Below, in pieces: positions 25,885 to 34,431 of a DNA stretch of 64,000 nt. A program made the translations under genes and the position numbers. The notes beneath the pieces were generated by a model. That model was not told where the DNA came from, searched no databases, and was given only the letters and a program-made list of their open reading frames with translations. The stretch covers positions 35,103 through 99,102 of the forward strand of contig QULU01000014.1 of the NCBI GenBank assembly GCA_003481775.1, in the 5' to 3' direction. Origin of the DNA: Clostridiaceae bacterium OM02-2AC (GTDB lineage Bacteria; Bacillota_I; Bacilli_A; Erysipelotrichales; Erysipelotrichaceae). Position 1 is the stretch's first letter; every line of letters begins with the position of its first letter.

Positions 25885-26221
25885 ATAGCCTTACCTCCTT
25901 TTTGACATTATAACAAAAATATCCGGTATTTGGTGTAAAATGGGCAGGACGCTTACACACTGTTAATCAAAATGTATTTTTTATCTGCTGTGATTGTGCA
26001 AAAACCTACGCACATATGTATAGATAGGAAGAAAAGCGGTTACTTTTCCTGTAAAAATAAAAAGAAACCGCTGATATATACGAGAAATATTGCTTTACAC
26101 AGTTTATTTAATGTGTAAAAAAAACGGGAATTTTGTGTGGCGAAAACAGCGTGATACAATACACTCGAAGTTAAAACGACTGTCGAATAACCGGCAGCTG
26201 ATGAAATGAGGAGGTAGAAAT
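25885..26221. promoter_or_regulatory. Divergent control region of regulator 2 and PTS system 2
   Basis: The gap contains four GTGTAA/TTACAC half-sites in two inverted pairs. The first pair is GTGTAA (25933-25938) with TTACAC (25953-25958). The second is TTTACACA (26094-26101) with TGTGTAAA (26112-26119). A -10 TACAAT (26155-26160) with poor -35 TTTGTG lies just downstream of the second pair, and GAGGAGG precedes the EIIA start. A weak promoter next to paired half-sites fits activation by the divergent regulator. No sigma-54 element is present. Confidence 0.6.
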
Positions 26222-26641
26222 ATGGTTGCAGTGTTATTGGTGACACATGGCGATCTGGCACAGGCACTGTTGTCAAGTGCAGCGCTGATTATGGGAGAGG
26301 CTCCGCTGATCGAAAGCCATGGTTTATATCACGGAGACAGTGTTGACAATCTGAAGGATACGATTAAGGAGGCGGTAGTCAGGTTGTCTGAGTGCTCACA
26401 GGGAGACGGCGTTTTGATCCTGACGGATTTGTTTGGAGGAAGTCCGTCCAATGCGGCAGCGAGAGCGATGCACGAGCTGCAGGATAGCGTTCGCTGTGAA
26501 TGTATCACCGGGGTGAATCTTCCCATTCTTCTGGAGGTGGCAACGAGCAAGACCTTTCGGAAGCTGGAAGAGCTGAAGCAGCACGCATTAGAAGTTGGTG
26601 GGAACAGTATTCTGGATCTGAGAAATCAGTTTCAGTTATAA
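26222..26641 (+). CDS. PTS mannose-family EIIA (system 2)
   Basis: A 139-residue phosphocarrier that receives phosphate from HPr at His9 (VTHGDLAQALL). The family signature LTDLFGGSPSNAAARA and ITGVNLPILLE are present. It is first gene of the system 2 operon, directly followed by EIIC and EIID, with EIIB placed later after a dehydrogenase gene. Confidence 0.94.
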   Translation: MVAVLLVTHGDLAQALLSSAALIMGEAPLIESHGLYHGDSVDNLKDTIKEAVVRLSECSQGDGVLILTDLFGGSPSNAAARAMHELQDSVRCECITGVNLPILLEVATSKTFRKLEELKQHALEVGGNSILDLRNQFQL

Positions 26642-26666
26642 GCAGATTGCTGAAAGGAGATAAGTT

Positions 26667-27434
26667 ATGCAGATTTCAATTATTCAGGCCATTCTGATTG
26701 GTACGCTTTACTATTTAACAAACAATGGGGTTCCCTGGCTGACCGGGCTGGGCAGTGTGTCCATCCGCCAGCCAATCTGTGCGGGGACGATTGTCGGACT
26801 GATTCTTGGGAAGCCGGTGGAAGGCTGTATTATGGGTGCTACGATCAATACCTTGTATCTGGGCTTCGTGAATGCGGGAGGTACGCTGCCAACCGATCCC
26901 GGAATCGGCGGGGTTGTGGGGACAGCACTTGCGCTGAGTGCCAATGCCACACCACAGGTTGCTATGTCGATTGCAGTTCCGCTTGGAGTCATGGGAACGA
27001 TGGTATGGACGCTTCGTCAAACGGTGAACATCTATTTTGTACACCAGATGGATAAGTATGCAGTTACCGGTGATATTAAAAAGATGGCCTTCTGGCAGCT
27101 GGTGCCGACACAGCTGTTCGGATATGCAGTAACCATGATTCCCTGTGCGCTGCTGGTTTACTTTGGTGCTCCGGCTACACAGGGACTGCTGGACATGCTG
27201 GCAGGAAAGCCGCTTCATATTCTGAGTGTAATCGGTGGGATTCTTCCTGCTATCGGTATTGCCATGATTATCCGTATGCTGAATACAAGAAACGGAATCC
27301 TGATTTTCTTTACACTGGGATTCTTCCTGGAAACATACTCCGGACTGAGTATGCTGGTGGTATCTATTTTTGCGGCTATTGCTGCTTACTTCTATGGTGA
27401 ATTGAAATTCGGAAAGGCAGGGAATGAGGAATGA
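26667..27434 (+). CDS. PTS mannose-family EIIC (system 2)
   Basis: Membrane translocator subunit, 255 residues and about seven helices. Typical features are ISIIQAILIGTLYYLTN at the start, GTIVGLILGKPVEGCIMGAT and VNAGGTLPTDPGIGG. It overlaps EIID by four bases. The cargo is unknown. The dehydrogenase, aldolase and mannitol-dehydrogenase-like genes downstream suggest an unusual sugar or sugar acid. Confidence 0.92.
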   Translation: MQISIIQAILIGTLYYLTNNGVPWLTGLGSVSIRQPICAGTIVGLILGKPVEGCIMGATINTLYLGFVNAGGTLPTDPGIGGVVGTALALSANATPQVAMSIAVPLGVMGTMVWTLRQTVNIYFVHQMDKYAVTGDIKKMAFWQLVPTQLFGYAVTMIPCALLVYFGAPATQGLLDMLAGKPLHILSVIGGILPAIGIAMIIRMLNTRNGILIFFTLGFFLETYSGLSMLVVSIFAAIAAYFYGELKFGKAGNEE

Positions 27435-28258
27435 GTGAACAGGTGACGGAAAGAAAGCTGACAATCAAGGATCTGAATACATCCTATTTCATGTTTGAGG
27501 TGTTTGCGCAGGCCTGCTGCAGCTATGAACGATTACAGGCACCCGGATTTTTCTCCGGTATGAAGAATGTTATCGCTAAACTATATACAGACCCTGAGGA
27601 ACGTGCGGAAGCATGTCAGCGTCATATGGAGTTTTATAACTCGGAATTCGCGTTGGTAGGACCGGTCATTCTTGGTCTTACGATTGCCATGGAGGAAGAA
27701 AAGGCCTGTGGTGCAGAAATCGACGGGCTTGCGATCAGTGCGGTAAAGACCTCCCTGATGGGTCCGCTTGCAGGAATCGGAGATACCCTGCGGCAGGGAA
27801 CGCTGATTCCCATCATCGGCTCCATCGCAATCTCCATTGGGCAGGAAGGAAATCTTCTGGGGCCAATCTTCTATTTCTTTGTGACGCTGGCACTGAACTT
27901 CGGCATCAGCTATACGCTGTACCGTAAGGCATATGACAAGGGGCGCGATTTCGTTGGTGAATTCTTCAGCGGGGGGAAGATGGAAAAAATCATGACAATG
28001 GTAACCGCTATGGGCTCGATCACCATCGGTGCACTTGCCGCAACAACCGTAAAGCTGACCTCTACTGCGGAAATCGCTCTGGGTGACAACAAGCTGGCAG
28101 TACAAGCTGATATATTGGATAAGGTTGTAAATAATCTGCTTCCGTTTGGTATGGTCATGCTGACATTCTATCTGATGAACAAAAAAGTAAGTGTAAACAA
28201 GGTCCTGCTCATTCTGTTTGCCATCGGAATCATCGGTGGCCTGCTGGGAATCGTCTAG
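27431..28258 (+). CDS. PTS mannose-family EIID (system 2)
   Basis: Second membrane subunit, 275 residues. The N-terminal ACCSYERLQAPGFFSGM and SLMGPLAGIGDTLRQGTLIPI are EIID hallmarks, and hydrophobic helices fill the C-terminal half. It starts inside the EIIC stop region (overlapping ATGA), so the two are translated as a unit. Confidence 0.92.
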   Translation: MSEQVTERKLTIKDLNTSYFMFEVFAQACCSYERLQAPGFFSGMKNVIAKLYTDPEERAEACQRHMEFYNSEFALVGPVILGLTIAMEEEKACGAEIDGLAISAVKTSLMGPLAGIGDTLRQGTLIPIIGSIAISIGQEGNLLGPIFYFFVTLALNFGISYTLYRKAYDKGRDFVGEFFSGGKMEKIMTMVTAMGSITIGALAATTVKLTSTAEIALGDNKLAVQADILDKVVNNLLPFGMVMLTFYLMNKKVSVNKVLLILFAIGIIGGLLGIV

Positions 28259-28271
28259 GCAGGTGCAGGAT

Positions 28272-29201
28272 ATGAAGGTTCTGATTACATCCAACAGCTT
28301 TGGGAAATTTGACGAAGCTCCGCGTAAGCGTATGCTGGATTTAGGCTGGGAGCTGCTTGATAACCGCTACCATCATATTATGAGCGAGGAAGAAATGATG
28401 AACGAGGTTCCCGGTGTGGACGCAATCATACTTGGCTCTGATATCGTCAGTAAACGCGTGCTGGATAAGGCTGACAGGCTGAAAATCATATCCAGATACG
28501 GTGTGGGAATTGACAACATTGATACTGCGGAGGCTGAAAAAAGAGGTATTGCTGTAACGGTGACGAAAAACTGTAATACGGAGGCGGTGGCAGATTATAC
28601 GATTGCCCTCATGCTGGCAACCCTGCGCCATGTATGCAATGTGCATTCCTCCTTGCAAAAGGGAACATGGAAAAAGGAAACCGGTCTGGATTTGTGCCAT
28701 AAGACAGTCGGAGTATTCGGACTGGGCGCAATCGGCCGTCAGGTTGTAAAACGTTTAAAGGGATTTGAATGTAGGATACTAGGGTACGATATATTTGCGG
28801 ATGAAGAATACTGTCAAAGGGAGGGGATCCGCCTTGTTTCTCCTCAGGAGATTTTCAAGCAGGCGGATATCATCACCCTGCATATGCCGGGCAATGCGGA
28901 TGGAACGCATTTCATCACAGAACGGGAATTGGCGCTGTTGAAGCCGGAGGCTGTCATCATCAATACCGCGAGAGCTTCTCTCATTGATGAAACGGCTATG
29001 CTTCAGGCATTGCGACAAAAACGCATCTATGGCTATGGAACGGATGTCTTCGATAAAGAGCCGCATATGAATCCGGATTTCATCGGATTGGACAATGTTG
29101 TCTGTAGTCCGCATACAGCTGCCGTCAGTGTGGAGGCTGTGAATACCATGTCACATGCCGCCGTGAATCATCTGATGGAGTATTTTGGAGTAACAAAATA
29201 A
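28272..29201 (+). CDS. D-isomer-specific 2-hydroxyacid dehydrogenase (SerA-like), system 2
   Basis: NAD-dependent oxidoreductase of 309 residues. It has a flavodoxin-like substrate domain, a Rossmann motif GVFGLGAIGRQVV, the catalytic Arg in NTARASLIDE, Glu in DVFDKEPHMN and His in CSPHTA. Lying between EIID and EIIB, it likely acts on the PTS product or its breakdown product rather than in serine synthesis. The ATG at 28272 follows AGGTGCAGGA; the longer frame has no ribosome site. It resembles the copy at 41234 closely (VTSNSFGK versus VTSKSFGK near the start). Confidence 0.88.
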   Translation: MKVLITSNSFGKFDEAPRKRMLDLGWELLDNRYHHIMSEEEMMNEVPGVDAIILGSDIVSKRVLDKADRLKIISRYGVGIDNIDTAEAEKRGIAVTVTKNCNTEAVADYTIALMLATLRHVCNVHSSLQKGTWKKETGLDLCHKTVGVFGLGAIGRQVVKRLKGFECRILGYDIFADEEYCQREGIRLVSPQEIFKQADIITLHMPGNADGTHFITERELALLKPEAVIINTARASLIDETAMLQALRQKRIYGYGTDVFDKEPHMNPDFIGLDNVVCSPHTAAVSVEAVNTMSHAAVNHLMEYFGVTK

Positions 29202-29216
29202 TAGGAGAAGCCTTAT

Positions 29217-29690
29217 ATGAAAAATATCGTTTGGACAAGAATTGATGATCGTCTGATTCACGGACAGGTCATGACACAATGGATTCAGTATACCGAGGCG
29301 AATGAGGTGCTGATCATCGATGATGGAGTCGCAAAGGATTCCTTCCTGCAGATGGTTATGAAATCCAGTGTACCCGGCAAAATCAGTTTGAAGGTATTGA
29401 GCGTCAAGGATGCGATTGGATATTTGAATGAAGATGGAACGCATGAGAAAATTATCATTCTTGTAAAGACACCGGTCGTATTGGATGAGCTGAGCGATGC
29501 CGGTGTTCGTCTGAAGAGTATCAATGTCGGAGGAATCGGCGCGAAGGCCGGAAGAAAGCCGATGTTCAAAAACATTTCTGTCAGTGAAGAGGAAAAGGAA
29601 GCCTTCCGTAATCTGTTAAACAAGGGAATCAACGTGTTCCTGCGTGTCATCGTTACAGAACCGGAAGAGGATATCGCAAAATATTTATAG
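29217..29690 (+). CDS. PTS mannose-family EIIB (system 2)
   Basis: A 157-residue phosphotransfer subunit. The active His lies in RIDDRLIHGQVMTQWIQ; KSINVGGIGAKAGRKPMFKN is the variant family marker shared with the system 3 EIIB but not with the two of system 1. It lies 15 bases after the dehydrogenase stop. Its separation from EIIC/D is unusual but harmless for a soluble subunit. Confidence 0.92.
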   Translation: MKNIVWTRIDDRLIHGQVMTQWIQYTEANEVLIIDDGVAKDSFLQMVMKSSVPGKISLKVLSVKDAIGYLNEDGTHEKIIILVKTPVVLDELSDAGVRLKSINVGGIGAKAGRKPMFKNISVSEEEKEAFRNLLNKGINVFLRVIVTEPEEDIAKYL

Positions 29691-29751
29691 AAAGGAAACG
29701 GTATACTGCCGCATATCAGAGGCGATCAGGTCGTATACCGGAGGGAACAGG

Positions 29752-30399
29752 ATGAATGAAATTGTAGAGTTTATCGCAAGGCACAAGGTAGTCGTTATCT
29801 GCCGCGGCTTGTATGAAGCAGAGCTGGTAAAAACAATCAAAGCATTGTATGCGGGCGGTATACGTATCGTGGAGGTAACCTTTGATCAGGCAGACCCCGA
29901 TGCAATAGCGAAGACATGCTGCGCAATACGGACAATCAAAGAGCATTTTCCACAGATGAAGGTGGGAAGCGGCACAGTAACCTGTGTAGAGCATGTGCTT
30001 GCGACAAAGGAGGCAGGGGGAGAATTCTGTCTGTCACCGGATGTGAATACGGAAGTGATTCAGGCGACAAAAAAAGCCGGACTGACATCCATTCCCGGCG
30101 CTATGACATCCACGGAGATTTTGCAGGCCCATCATGCCGGCGCGGATATTGTGAAAATATTCCCTGCAGGATGGCTGGGAGTATCCTATCTGAAGGATAT
30201 CAAGGGGCCGATCAATCATGTGAAATTTCTTGCGGCAGCCGGTGTAAATGAGGATAACTTCAAAGACTATCTGAATGCCGGATACTGTGCCGCAGGGATC
30301 AGCGGACGCTTTATTGATCGTACCGTTATCGCTGAAGGAAACTTTGCGGAGCTGACCCGCCGGGCAAGGATATTTACCGATATTGCCAAAGCCTGCTAA
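29752..30399 (+). CDS. KDPG/KHG-type aldolase (system 2)
   Basis: Class I aldolase of the Eda family, 215 residues, which would cleave a 2-keto-3-deoxy sugar acid phosphate to pyruvate plus an aldehyde. The Schiff-base Lys is in ADIVKIFPAGWLG. GSGTVTCVEH, CLSPDVN and SIPGAMTSTEI mark the TIM barrel. Glu in VEVTFDQ fits the catalytic acid; the Arg found in E. coli Eda is absent there, as in some other family members. The ATG at 29752 follows GGAGGGA. A strong terminator follows. Confidence 0.88.
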   Translation: MNEIVEFIARHKVVVICRGLYEAELVKTIKALYAGGIRIVEVTFDQADPDAIAKTCCAIRTIKEHFPQMKVGSGTVTCVEHVLATKEAGGEFCLSPDVNTEVIQATKKAGLTSIPGAMTSTEILQAHHAGADIVKIFPAGWLGVSYLKDIKGPINHVKFLAAAGVNEDNFKDYLNAGYCAAGISGRFIDRTVIAEGNFAELTRRARIFTDIAKAC

Positions 30400-30404
30400 T
30401 CCAA

Positions 30405-30438
30405 CCCCGCCGCATAGCTGACAGTGGCGGGGCTTTTT
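30405..30438 (+). terminator. Terminator after the system 2 aldolase
   Basis: Seven GC pairs, CCCCGCC (30405-30411) with GGCGGGG (30426-30432), followed by CTTTTT. The two mannitol-dehydrogenase-like genes beyond it need read-through or their own promoter. None is obvious in 30439-30628. Confidence 0.9.
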
Positions 30439-30628
30439 GGGAAATAGATGCAGTTTACTTGTGCTGTAGGTGACAAGATTCGCATATGCAGTAAGCAGGT
30501 AGGCAGTGAAGCGTAATATGGAGGATAGAATGTGCTGGAGTATCTGGCTGATAATAAAAAAGAGGATGTAAAACAATTTTCATGTAATATTTGTGCCCGT
30601 GCGCGAAGTGCGGGGAAGGGAGTTAAAA

Positions 30629-31807
30629 ATGAAGGCTATTGTATTTGGTGCGGGGAAAATCGCCCGTGGATTTATCGGGCAGCTGCTGTATCTCAGTAAG
30701 GCGGATATCACGTTTGTGGATATTGATCAACAGCTGGTGGATCGTTTGAATAAGGATCAAAAATACCATGTGTATATTTTGGGAGATTCTTCATTGGACA
30801 GCGATGTTACAGGCTTTCAGGCTGTGCAGCTGGACGATGAAAAACGCATTGGCGCTGCTCTTATGGAGGCGGATATTGCCTTTGTTTCCGTAGGTGGGGC
30901 AAATCTGAAGTCACTGGGTGAGAAAATCGGAAGAATATATGAGGAAAACGGCATACCGAAAAAGCTGTTTAACTTTGTGACCTGTGAGAACTGGAGAAAT
31001 GCAGGAGCATTTTTGTATGAGGGAATCACCACACAGCTCTCAGAAGAAAAGAAAACGGTGTTCGATCAGTATATCGGTGTGAATGAGGCAGTCATTATGC
31101 GCTCTGCAACACAGCCAAGTGATGCCCTAGCAAAGCAGGATGCAACAGGTGTATGGGTGCAGAATTACTGGTATCTACCGATCAGTGCCGAGCATTTCAA
31201 GGGAGAGCTTCCGGCGATTCAGGATACGGAGCTGATGCAAAACTTCGGAGATTTTCTAACCCAGAAAATGTATACCAATAATACAAGCAACGCCGTGATT
31301 GCCTATCATGGCTATCTGGCGGGCTATGAGCTGCTGGCACAGGCCGCAAACAGTCCCGAGGTTGCCGCCTTGCTGGATGAGGTATATGAGGAAATCAATC
31401 AGACGCTGGTGGCAGAGCTGCATGTCGATCCGCAACAGCAGAAGGCCTTTTCGGAAAAGGCAAGAGCAAAATATACAGACTGGACGATTGTCGATCGTGT
31501 AATCCGACATGGATGGGATCCGCTTCGCAAGCTGGGAGCGCAGGATCGGCTGATTGCACCGGCAAGAATGGCGCTGAACCATGGAATCTATCCCCGCGTG
31601 ATGATTGAAACGATCGCAAAGGCACTGTTCTTTGATGAGGAAAGTGATGCATCTGCAAGGAAGCTGAAAGCTATGCGAAGAGAGCACGGGATTCCTTTTG
31701 TATTGCGGACGGTATGTGAACTGAATGAGCAGGAGCCGTTGTATCAGGAGGTGCTGAAGGCTGTAGACAGGATATGCAAGGAAGGGCTGGTCAAGGGACA
31801 TGAGTAA
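30629..31807 (+). CDS. Mannitol-dehydrogenase-family protein, NN type, copy 1
   Basis: A 392-residue member of the polyol long-chain dehydrogenase family (MtlD/UxuB/UxaB). The N-terminal Rossmann motif is FGAGKIARGFIG. In this family the catalytic signature is K-x4-N-x2-H; here it reads KMYTNNTSN, keeping Lys and Asn but replacing His with Asn. It may therefore use altered chemistry or substrate, such as a phosphorylated sugar acid. The ATG at 30629 follows AAGGGAG. It is paired with and overlaps a divergent paralogue, an arrangement repeated at 53497-55814. Confidence 0.85.
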   Translation: MKAIVFGAGKIARGFIGQLLYLSKADITFVDIDQQLVDRLNKDQKYHVYILGDSSLDSDVTGFQAVQLDDEKRIGAALMEADIAFVSVGGANLKSLGEKIGRIYEENGIPKKLFNFVTCENWRNAGAFLYEGITTQLSEEKKTVFDQYIGVNEAVIMRSATQPSDALAKQDATGVWVQNYWYLPISAEHFKGELPAIQDTELMQNFGDFLTQKMYTNNTSNAVIAYHGYLAGYELLAQAANSPEVAALLDEVYEEINQTLVAELHVDPQQQKAFSEKARAKYTDWTIVDRVIRHGWDPLRKLGAQDRLIAPARMALNHGIYPRVMIETIAKALFFDEESDASARKLKAMRREHGIPFVLRTVCELNEQEPLYQEVLKAVDRICKEGLVKGHE

Positions 31808-32849
31808 GAATGTAATCATCGGAGCCGGATTAAGCGGACGGGGATATCTCAATCGTCTGCTGTATCTGTCAAAGGAAGAAACCGTTTTTTTAGACCAGGA
31901 TGAGCACCTGATCCAGCAGCTGCAACACAATCCCTCGTATACGATTCGCTTCGGAAATGAGCGGGAACCGCTGAACGTGGATAATTACACAGCGTATACG
32001 ATAACAGATGAGCGTGCGATAACAGCCATCGAACGCTCAGATCGCATCTTTATCAGTGTCGGAGCCGATCACGTTGCAGAATTGCTGCCCTTTTTGCAGG
32101 CGGCATTAAAGCAGCGCGCCAGGCGTTCTTTGGACATCCTTGTTGCGGAAAATGGAATACAGCCATCCTCACCGCTTGCTGTATTGCGCAGTGATCCTAG
32201 GATACATCTGAGCGAAGCTGTCATATTTTGTACAACGCTGGGACAGCGTGATTCACTGGATATCTTCAGTGAAAATCTGGATCATCTTCCATATGACAGC
32301 ATTGCACTGGGGCATGAGCTTTCCTTATACGGCTTTGTACAGGAAACACATTTTTCCGATTTACTGGAGCGTAAGATTTACACATATAACTGTATCAGTG
32401 CATGTATAGCCTATCTGGGCTATGAAAAGGGATACACGGATTATGCCGAAGCTGCAAATGATGATGAAATTAGCGGGAAGATTGAGCGAATCGCAGACGT
32501 GATCAATCGTTGTATCACTGCGGTCTATAAGGTTTCCTTGCAGGAACAAAGGGAGTTTTCTAAAATGGCGATTCAAAAGTTTCAAAATCGAAATATCATA
32601 GACACCGTGGCACGCAATGTTCGTGATGTGGAAAGGAAGCTGAAGCCGGAGGAAAGAATTCGCAAGCCGTTGTCTTTGATGCAGGAACAGGGGGAATACA
32701 GCAGGGAGCTGCTGGAGGTTCTGGCAGCGGCACTTCGATATGGCATGAAAACAAAAGAGCTTTCGCAGGATAGGGAAAAGCTGGTGGAGCTGTACACACA
32801 GGGGATGTGCGAAGCGTGGAAGCAGGTGGTGCATAGCTGCTGTAAATGA
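31800..32849 (+). CDS. Mannitol-dehydrogenase-family protein, YN type, copy 1
   Basis: A 349-residue relative of the preceding gene, overlapping it by eight bases. It keeps the Rossmann start IGAGLSGRGYLNRLL and the C-terminal helical domain. The catalytic signature reads KIYTYNCIS, with Lys and Asn present and Ser in place of His. It is shorter than typical mannitol-1-phosphate dehydrogenase (about 380). It may form a heteromer with the upstream protein, or be a second enzyme of the same pathway. Confidence 0.83.
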   Translation: MSKNVIIGAGLSGRGYLNRLLYLSKEETVFLDQDEHLIQQLQHNPSYTIRFGNEREPLNVDNYTAYTITDERAITAIERSDRIFISVGADHVAELLPFLQAALKQRARRSLDILVAENGIQPSSPLAVLRSDPRIHLSEAVIFCTTLGQRDSLDIFSENLDHLPYDSIALGHELSLYGFVQETHFSDLLERKIYTYNCISACIAYLGYEKGYTDYAEAANDDEISGKIERIADVINRCITAVYKVSLQEQREFSKMAIQKFQNRNIIDTVARNVRDVERKLKPEERIRKPLSLMQEQGEYSRELLEVLAAALRYGMKTKELSQDREKLVELYTQGMCEAWKQVVHSCCK

Positions 32850-33200
32850 TATAGCTATAAGGTATCCGTTGTCATTATGGAGACTGTCGGTTCACTACAG
32901 CGAAGGACTTAAATGGAATCGTGTATTCATGCCTTTACTTGCATCAGCGTACAAAAAAACTGAAAAAGAAGAAATAAAATCCTAATCACAGGAGCTTTCT
33001 TTCTTCTTTTTTCAGCTACATAAATTATCCATTTCCAAGCTAGAGCCTATTCATGACAATTCTTTTTTCATGCTGGGAATGCTTTGCAATTTCAGCAGTG
33101 CAGAAAATCAGACAGCTGTAAAAGAGAAATTGCACACCTGTAGTAAGGAACAGGTTTTTCACAGCTGCTATCTTTTTTTCGGCTGGATAAGCAGGAAGTC
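32850..33200. other. Gap with terminator after PTS system 2
   Basis: A long A/T-rich inverted repeat pairs CTGAAAAAGAAGAAA (32960-32974) with the complementary stretch at 33000-33015, with one bulge. It can end transcription from either side. No gene was recognised in the rest. Confidence 0.6.
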
Positions 33201-33296
33201 TTACTTATTGTTTAGCTTTGCAGAAATATCCCGCAGCTCCAATGCGATATAAACCAGCAGAAGAAATTTCATAATATCTATAATCATACCTACCAT
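33201..33296 (-). CDS. 31-residue single-helix membrane peptide
   Basis: A short frame starts MVGMIIDIMKFLLLVYIALE and ends with a charged tail, with GGAGG ten bases before the ATG (33307-33311 on the complement). Composition (one hydrophobic helix, few charges, Lys/Arg tail) resembles type I toxin or small regulatory membrane peptides. A long stem-loop at 33324-33354 lies just upstream of the ribosome site in its would-be mRNA. I know no homologue; support is the ribosome site, the start and the composition only. Confidence 0.5.
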   Translation of the reverse strand: MVGMIIDIMKFLLLVYIALELRDISAKLNNK

Positions 33297-33323
33297 GTCC
33301 ACACAACCTCCTATTCATAAACG

Positions 33324-33354
33324 GGAAACAGGTCCCCTGCAGGACACTGTTTCC
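33324..33354 (-). promoter_or_regulatory. Stem-loop in the leader of the 31-residue peptide
   Basis: GGAAACAG (33324-33331) pairs with CTGTTTCC (33347-33354). Inside, GTCC (33332-33335) pairs with GGAC (33342-33345), with one bulged base. The stem ends 13 bases upstream of the peptide's ribosome site on the minus strand. It may control translation or mark an RNA end. Confidence 0.5.
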
Positions 33355-33427
33355 TTTGTCTCTTTCTAGCTAAACTTTACTATAAATAGCATGTGGTGTA
33401 AAGCTGAATTGTGTAAAGAATCAAACG

Positions 33428-33660
33428 GGTCTGATATTACAGACCTTCGGATTTCGAAGTAGGAAAGGCTTCTAAGGTGTGCAGACAGGATATCTCTGCT
33501 CTCATCCTACTTCCGTATCTGCCGGAAAAATCTTTCGGACTACATCCTGTAAAGCAAACAACTGCTCTCATCCTGCTTCAGTATCTGTCGAAAAAATCTT
33601 TTGAACTACATCTTGTAAAGCGAAGAAATACGATTTCTCAGGTTCTGCTGGAAGACGCTG
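33428..33660. repeat. Two hairpins and a 66-base tandem repeat
   Basis: GGTCTG/CAGACC (33428-33433 with 33440-33445) and CTTCG/CGAAG nearby form small hairpins. Two 60-base copies at 33496-33555 and 33562-33621 start CTGCTCTCATCCT and end GTAAAGC, with a period of 66 and roughly 85% identity. The period is 22 codons, and the plus-strand frame 33477-33683 stays open through both, but it has no ribosome site. I do not call it a gene. Confidence 0.6.
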
Positions 33661-34431
33661 CTACCGATTGCTTTTCTTTTTAAATGCTCTTACGGATAAT
33701 ATATAGAAGAATAGAAGCAAGGCCGTACACCACAAAATTGCAGAAAGCAGTGTACTGGTTTTTAATGCCTCATTCAGCAGCAGTGCACGCAGTGAATCAA
33801 TGATAGGAGTGATTGGCTGGTATTCTGCGAATATCTGCAATACTCTTGGCATGGTATCGATCGGGACAAAGCCAGAGCTGATGCAGGGCAGAGCTATTGC
33901 CAGAATTGAGAATGAGCCTGCCCCCTCCGGACTGTTGGCAATCATTCCGAAATATACGGATATCCAGGATAGGGTGAGAATGTACAAAGAAATAATCAGC
34001 AGTGCGGCACACCATCCGATGAAATCCGCTTCCGGTCGAAAGCCAATCAGGAATGCCACTAAGAGAATCAGCAGCGCAGTTATCATATTTCTGATAAAGG
34101 CTTCCAGAACATGCCCATTTAAAATGGAGGAGCGTTTAACGGGCATGGTGCAGAAACGCTCCATGATGCCGCTTTTTATATCCGAGCAAACGGCAATCGC
34201 TGTGGTAGCGGCACACTGTCCGAGACATTGCAGTATGATTCCGGGAACAATGTAATTCACATAGCTTGTTTCACCTGTCTGCATGGCGCCGCCAATTACG
34301 TAAGCAAACAACAGCATGGTGAGTATCGGAGCGATGATGCTCGTTAATATAGTATCGGGGTTTCGCTTGGATAAGAGCAGACATCTTCCGCTCATCGTCA
34401 GAATATCCTTTAGTGTCTGTATGGTTTTCAT
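33661..34431 (-). CDS. ABC-2 type drug exporter permease
   Basis: A 256-residue membrane subunit with six hydrophobic segments and the ABC-2 family motif near the end of the membrane domain (PCISSGFVPIDTMPRVLQ, then YQPITPIIDSLRALLL). Such DrrB-like permeases export drugs or lipids with the ATPase encoded next to them. Its ATG overlaps the ATPase stop (ATGA). Confidence 0.9.
   Translation of the reverse strand: MKTIQTLKDILTMSGRCLLLSKRNPDTILTSIIAPILTMLLFAYVIGGAMQTGETSYVNYIVPGIILQCLGQCAATTAIAVCSDIKSGIMERFCTMPVKRSSILNGHVLEAFIRNMITALLILLVAFLIGFRPEADFIGWCAALLIISLYILTLSWISVYFGMIANSPEGAGSFSILAIALPCISSGFVPIDTMPRVLQIFAEYQPITPIIDSLRALLLNEALKTSTLLSAILWCTALLLFFYILSVRAFKKKSNR

Noticed and set aside
26133..26146. 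cre site in the PTS system 2 promoter
   Set aside because: GTGTGGCGAAAACA fits only the right half of the cre consensus; the left half has several mismatches.
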